From positions 1 through 24,516 of IMG/VR virus record IMGVR_UViG_3300022744_000095: a DNA stretch of 24,516 bases; one strand, written 5' to 3'. A program made the translations under genes and the position numbers. Each line of letters starts with the position of its first letter. Position 1 is the stretch's first letter. Source of the DNA: a virus. Under the pieces are notes generated by a model. That model made no database searches and was not told where the DNA came from. It saw nothing but the letters and a program-made list of their open reading frames with translations. This document shows positions 22,221 to 24,516 of this stretch, piece after piece.

Positions 22221-22619
22221 ATGAATCGCGAAACTTTCCCCCTCTGGCTTCAGGAGCGCATGACTGAACGAAGCTGGACTCAGGCCGATCTGGCGCGTCA
22301 CATGCGGACAAACAGCAGTACGGTGAAGCGTTGGCTGGACGGCTCCATACCTCACGCTAAAACCCTGTCTGAGCTGCAATCCCTGCTCAAGCCTCTCCAG
22401 TCGCATTTGAAGGAAGAGCCTATCGAATACATTGTTAGGCGTGATCTCGCAGAGGTGTTTTCCCTAACCATTTCCAAGAATCCGGCGCTGGCGCTGGAGT
22501 TCTGTATGGACTTCATCACTCAGGCCCGCGGCGGCGATGCGTCTGCGCTGGAAAAAGCAGAGATGCTGCTTAAACTCTTTGCTGAACATCTCCAAACCCA
22601 AGCTGCCTGCAAAAAATGA
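22221..22619 (+). CDS. CI-like HTH repressor of lysogeny
   Basis: From ATG 22221 this gives 132 residues; a longer frame to 22092 would overlap the Ner-like gene. The N-terminal HTH_XRE fold is visible: RMTERSWTQADLARHMRTNSSTVKRWLDGS, with STVKRWLDG as recognition helix, followed by a helical extension with LSELQSLLKPLQSHLK. The C-terminal half (residues 70-130) looks like an oligomerisation domain. There is no Ser-Lys protease motif of SOS-cleaved repressors. It is transcribed away from the early genes, as in Mu, and its stop overlaps the next gene by ATGA. Confidence 0.78.
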   Translation: MNRETFPLWLQERMTERSWTQADLARHMRTNSSTVKRWLDGSIPHAKTLSELQSLLKPLQSHLKEEPIEYIVRRDLAEVFSLTISKNPALALEFCMDFITQARGGDASALEKAEMLLKLFAEHLQTQAACKK

Positions 22620-23068
22620 ACCCTCGCTACTATTTACGCCTCAACGGTTGTGAGGAAACCGGGCCGCATGATGCACTGGAAATTGCCGAGGCGGTGCGCT
22701 GCGGGGCGCTGCCGCTGCATTGTCAGGCCCGGCGGGAAGGAGAGCACGCATGGCACACCGCTTCATGGCTGTGTGACCAGGATGGATTCGTCTGGCGCGA
22801 GGCAGCACGCCCGGCCCCGCCAGTGCAGCCGGCTCCTCTGCCGCCTCAACCGCAGCCGGTGTATGTGCCTGTCCCCGGCCCCGCTCAAATCATGATGCAG
22901 CCGCGCGGCAGCGGATGTCTGCCAGCCTTTGCCGGAGGTCTTACCGGATGCGCGCTGCTGTCCGTGCTGGCGTTGGCCTTTTCCATCTTCGTATTCAAGT
23001 CGTGTGTGGAGTCGCTGTCTCGCTCTGCGAAGGAAGCACCCCCACTCCCCCCGCCTGCCACAAAATGA
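22616..23068 (+). CDS. GYF_2 (DUF4339) membrane protein
   Basis: This 150-residue protein starts with the GYF_2 pattern: YYLRLNGCEETGPHDALEIAEAVR (residues 4-27), a GALPLHCQARREGEHAWHTASW segment, then a Pro-rich linker (PAPPVQPAPLPPQPQPVYVP) and one membrane segment (about 104-128, GGLTGCALLSVLALAFSIFVF). GYF-like domains bind proline-rich partners. The family is abundant in Verrucomicrobia and Planctomycetes. The start ATG overlaps the repressor stop (ATGA, 22616-22619). Expression with the repressor implies a role in the lysogen such as superinfection exclusion or another surface change. Confidence 0.75.
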   Translation: MNPRYYLRLNGCEETGPHDALEIAEAVRCGALPLHCQARREGEHAWHTASWLCDQDGFVWREAARPAPPVQPAPLPPQPQPVYVPVPGPAQIMMQPRGSGCLPAFAGGLTGCALLSVLALAFSIFVFKSCVESLSRSAKEAPPLPPPATK

Positions 23069-23610
23069 AACTCATGCCCATTCTCCTCGAAACCCTCAAC
23101 TCCGACCACACGGGCTGGCAGCCAGTGAGGACGCTGGCAACAGTGGCGGAAGCCGAGAAGTTGCGCACGCTGCTCAATGGCGCGCATACCATGCGCATCG
23201 CGCGCCCGCTGCTCTGTGCTGATCTGTGGCGGGTGGAATATTTGTCCCATCCCCACAGCCTCTATTGGAAGCAGTTCTGGTCAGGACCGGCCTGCGAAGC
23301 GCAGGAAGCGCTGGCGGCTGCAGAACTGAAAGGCCCAGCACGCATGGAACCGGTTGCCGCGGCCTCGCCCTCACTCCCTCAGGATGCCGCTGCGGATATA
23401 CAGGCCAGCGCCGCGCCTCTCTTTGGCGGGTTGCTGGTATTAGGCGGAGCCGGCGGGCTGATCTATTCCCTGACCATGGCCACGACGCTGAATGGCGTGG
23501 CCAATCTGGACGGCCAGCATAAGCAAATGGTGGCACTTATCATCAGCGGGCTGGCGATCCTCTGCGGGCTGTTGATCGCGCTGCTCACTGGCAAAACTCC
23601 CCGGGCATGA
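23065..23610 (+). CDS. Membrane protein with soluble N-terminus, unknown
   Basis: From ATG 23065 (ATGA overlap with the previous stop) this gives 181 residues. Residues 1-95 look soluble and contain PILLETLNSDHTGWQPVRTLATVAEAEKLRTLL and aromatic WRVEYLSHPHSLYWKQFW. Two membrane segments follow at about 118-145 (PLFGGLLVLGGAGGLIYSL) and 155-178 (MVALIISGLAILCGLLIALL), with a short basic end. The longer frame beginning at 22915 overlaps the GYF_2 gene and is not needed. Part of the coupled lysogenic operon; no family recognised. Confidence 0.65.
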   Translation: MKLMPILLETLNSDHTGWQPVRTLATVAEAEKLRTLLNGAHTMRIARPLLCADLWRVEYLSHPHSLYWKQFWSGPACEAQEALAAAELKGPARMEPVAAASPSLPQDAAADIQASAAPLFGGLLVLGGAGGLIYSLTMATTLNGVANLDGQHKQMVALIISGLAILCGLLIALLTGKTPRA

Positions 23611-23756
23611 TACGACACCGGTTACTGAGCAGCAAAGCAATGCCGCGATCTGCGAAGTCAGGCGTGACGCTGGACGCTGCATTCTGGAAGGCGCTGCTGT
23701 TTTGGGGCGGGCTGGCGTGGCTGGCGGGCGAAGCATTGACAAGACTGCTGTGTTGA
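23607..23756 (+). CDS. Small single-pass membrane protein of 49 residues
   Basis: It starts with ATGA overlap (23607-23610) with the previous stop. The peptide has a basic N-terminus (MIRHRLLSSKAMPRSAKSG) and one membrane segment with AFWKALLFWGGLAWLAGE. The last codons contain a TTGACA box that looks like the -35 of the following tRNA. It has the size and topology of phage accessory membrane peptides. The coupling strongly suggests it is translated. Confidence 0.6.
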   Translation: MIRHRLLSSKAMPRSAKSGVTLDAAFWKALLFWGGLAWLAGEALTRLLC

Positions 23757-23764
23757 GGTAAAGC
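23736..23764 (+). promoter_or_regulatory. Promoter-like element in front of the tRNA-fMet
   Basis: A perfect TTGACA (23736-23741) is followed after 17 bases by TAAAGC (23759-23764; three of six -10 positions). The predicted start, about 7 bases downstream, would fall near the mature 5' end of the tRNA at 23771. The discriminator ATGGGCC is GC-rich, as in stable-RNA promoters. The element lies in the last codons of the preceding ORF. Confidence 0.6.
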
Positions 23765-23770
23765 ATGGGC

Positions 23771-23847
23771 CGCGGGGTCGCGCAGCCCGGCAGCGCGCAA
23801 GGCTCATAACCTTGAGGCCGCTGGTTCGAATCCAGCCTCCGCAACCA
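23771..23847 (+). tRNA. Initiator tRNA-fMet (CAU), phage-encoded
   Basis: A 77-nt cloverleaf forms with CCA encoded at 23845-23847. Acceptor CGCGGGG (23771-23777) pairs with CTCCGCA (23837-23843), leaving a C1 x A72 mismatch, the hallmark of bacterial initiator tRNA (prevents use in elongation and allows formylation). D stem GCGC/GCGC; anticodon CAT (23805-23807) in loop CTCATAA; T arm GCTGG TTCGAAT CCAGC. Departures from the usual initiator: the anticodon stem is CAAGG/CCTTG, so only two of the three G-C pairs (30:40, 31:39) remain and 29:41 is A-U; D-stem 11:24 is C-G instead of A-U. It sits between the lysogenic operon and a phage structural gene. Confidence 0.93.
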
Positions 23848-23854
23848 TTTCTCC

Positions 23855-23890
23855 AAGCCCCCGCCGGTTTTGCGCCGCGGGGGCTTTTTT
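23855..23890 (+). terminator. Intrinsic terminator after the tRNA
   Basis: AAGCCCCCGC (23855-23864) pairs with GCGGGGGCTT (23877-23886) in a perfect 10-bp stem with a 12-base loop, followed by a T run to 23890. It ends the tRNA transcript and probably also the repressor/membrane protein transcript. Confidence 0.9.
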
Positions 23891-23954
23891 GTGCCGGTGC
23901 GTGGAGAGCGCGGGTGTCCTGCGGAATTCGGGAGCCGGGTTAGAGGTCCGGCAC

Positions 23955-24374
23955 ATGACGCCCGCCGCATCCTTCGATTTTTCCTCAGCCGCTCCGCTCT
24001 TTGCCGGGGCCGTCGCTTCCGACCATGTAATGGAAGGCACCGGCATCACCGCGGGGACGGCAGTGTTGATCATTCTGGGCGGCGGCGCTTTTCTGCTGAG
24101 CATCGTGGTGAACGTGATGAAGCTGCGCAGCTATTCGCGAACCGACCGAAAGACGGAAGCCAAAGCGGAAGCCGCAGACCTCGCCAGCAAAGAGGAGCTG
24201 AAGGAGGCGAAGCGCGAACTGAGGGAAGCTCAGCGGGAATTCAGACAGGAAATTACCAGCGCTCTTCAGGGCCTTACCAAAGAATTTCACGCCGCCCATG
24301 CCGACATGAAGAGCCACATCGGCAAACTCGCGGGCATGGCGGCGGCACATCACCCTAACACATCGCCCAACTGA
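23955..24374 (+). CDS. Mu gp25-like (DUF2730-type) membrane/coiled-coil protein
   Basis: From ATG 23955 with AGAGG about 8 bases upstream this gives 139 residues (the frame is open from 23889 but the upstream part overlaps the terminator). It has one membrane segment (about 30-55, GTAVLIILGGGAFLLSIVVNVM) followed by a long charged coiled coil with SKEELKEAKRELREAQREFR, ending in a short helix. Mu gp25 (DUF2730) has the same layout and precedes the small terminase gene. Spanin-like or holin-associated roles are also possible. Confidence 0.6.
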   Translation: MTPAASFDFSSAAPLFAGAVASDHVMEGTGITAGTAVLIILGGGAFLLSIVVNVMKLRSYSRTDRKTEAKAEAADLASKEELKEAKRELREAQREFRQEITSALQGLTKEFHAAHADMKSHIGKLAGMAAAHHPNTSPN

Positions 24375-24376
24375 TT

Positions 24377-24516
24377 ATGGAGCCGTCCGAGATCCGCAGC
24401 TTAGTGCTCATCTGGCTGTATGAGCGCGCCAGCTTTACCAGTCTGCCGCAGGCAGAAACAGCCATCCTCAACGGGCTCAAACGTGAAGGCTCCGCGCTCG
24501 AACTTCCGCAACTTCG
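24377..24516 (+). CDS. Partial small phage protein, cut by the right edge
   Basis: An ATG at 24377, two bases after the previous stop, opens a frame running off the window. The visible 46 residues (MEPSEIRSLVLIWLYERASF at the start, then SLPQAETAILNGLKREG) look helical. This is a plausible Mu gp26-like position, between gp25 and the terminase genes. The spacing gives good evidence of translation; the family is not assigned. Confidence 0.55.
   Translation, partial: MEPSEIRSLVLIWLYERASFTSLPQAETAILNGLKREGSALELPQL

Noticed and set aside
23771-23847. The tRNA as an attachment site for a tyrosine integrase
   Set aside because: The phage carries a MuA-type transposase and inserts without a fixed site; no integrase and no repeat of the tRNA 3' end was found in the window.
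23889-23954. Upstream in-frame ATG at 23889 for the gp25-like gene
   Set aside because: It falls inside the terminator and lacks a Shine-Dalgarno; ATG 23955 has AGAGG at a suitable distance.
1-24516. CRISPR array or insertion sequence
   Set aside because: No regularly spaced direct repeats and no IS-type transposase with terminal inverted repeats were seen; the only transposase is the phage MuA homologue.

Overview
This window is most of a Mu-like transposable siphophage (probably a prophage). The host is likely a GC-rich bacterium of the PVC/Verrucomicrobiota type. The phage identity rests on a MuA-type DDE transposase, a MuB-type ATPase with an N-terminal HTH, and a Mu-style head cassette: MuF, gpG, Mu-I protease/scaffold, decoration protein, gpT-like capsid, gp36 and gp37. 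No contractile-tail sheath is visible, while a tail-tube-like protein, a G/T assembly-chaperone pair and a roughly 600-residue tape measure are present, which points to a long non-contractile tail (B3/D3112-like lifestyle). The host guess is weaker. It rests on a GYF_2 (DUF4339) membrane protein, a family common in Verrucomicrobia and Planctomycetes, and on the scarcity of Shine-Dalgarno sites.

Layout. A regulatory hub at about 21960-22619 splits the window. Leftward (minus strand, 22157 down to 1) runs one nearly gapless arm, in transcription order: a Ner/Cro-like HTH, two small early genes, a ParB-like protein, transposase A, two unknowns (one with duplicated CxCxxC motifs), ATPase B, and about ten accessory early genes (including a stand-alone DnaA domain IV and a small Zn ribbon). 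These are followed by the head genes and then the tail genes, which continue off the left edge. Many junctions are 4-base ATGA overlaps, implying translational coupling.

Rightward (plus strand, 22221 on) runs a lysogeny-type operon: a CI-like repressor followed by three ATGA-coupled membrane proteins. Next comes a compact transcription unit for an initiator-type tRNA-fMet with its own promoter-like -35/-10 and a strong intrinsic terminator. After it lie a Mu gp25-like membrane/coiled-coil protein and the start of another gene cut by the right edge.

Points that stand out: (1) the autonomous phage initiator tRNA with an atypical anticodon stem; (2) a MuF head protein carrying a C-terminal HExxH metallopeptidase-like domain; (3) terminase and portal genes are absent from their usual place before MuF, and I predict they lie on the plus strand beyond the right edge; (4) an 18-bp palindrome inside the ParB-like gene; (5) a probable -1 frameshift in the tail chaperones; (6) a pseudoknot-topology repeat after the capsid gene. 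Apart from the short gaps described, I found no gene-free stretch over 300 bases.
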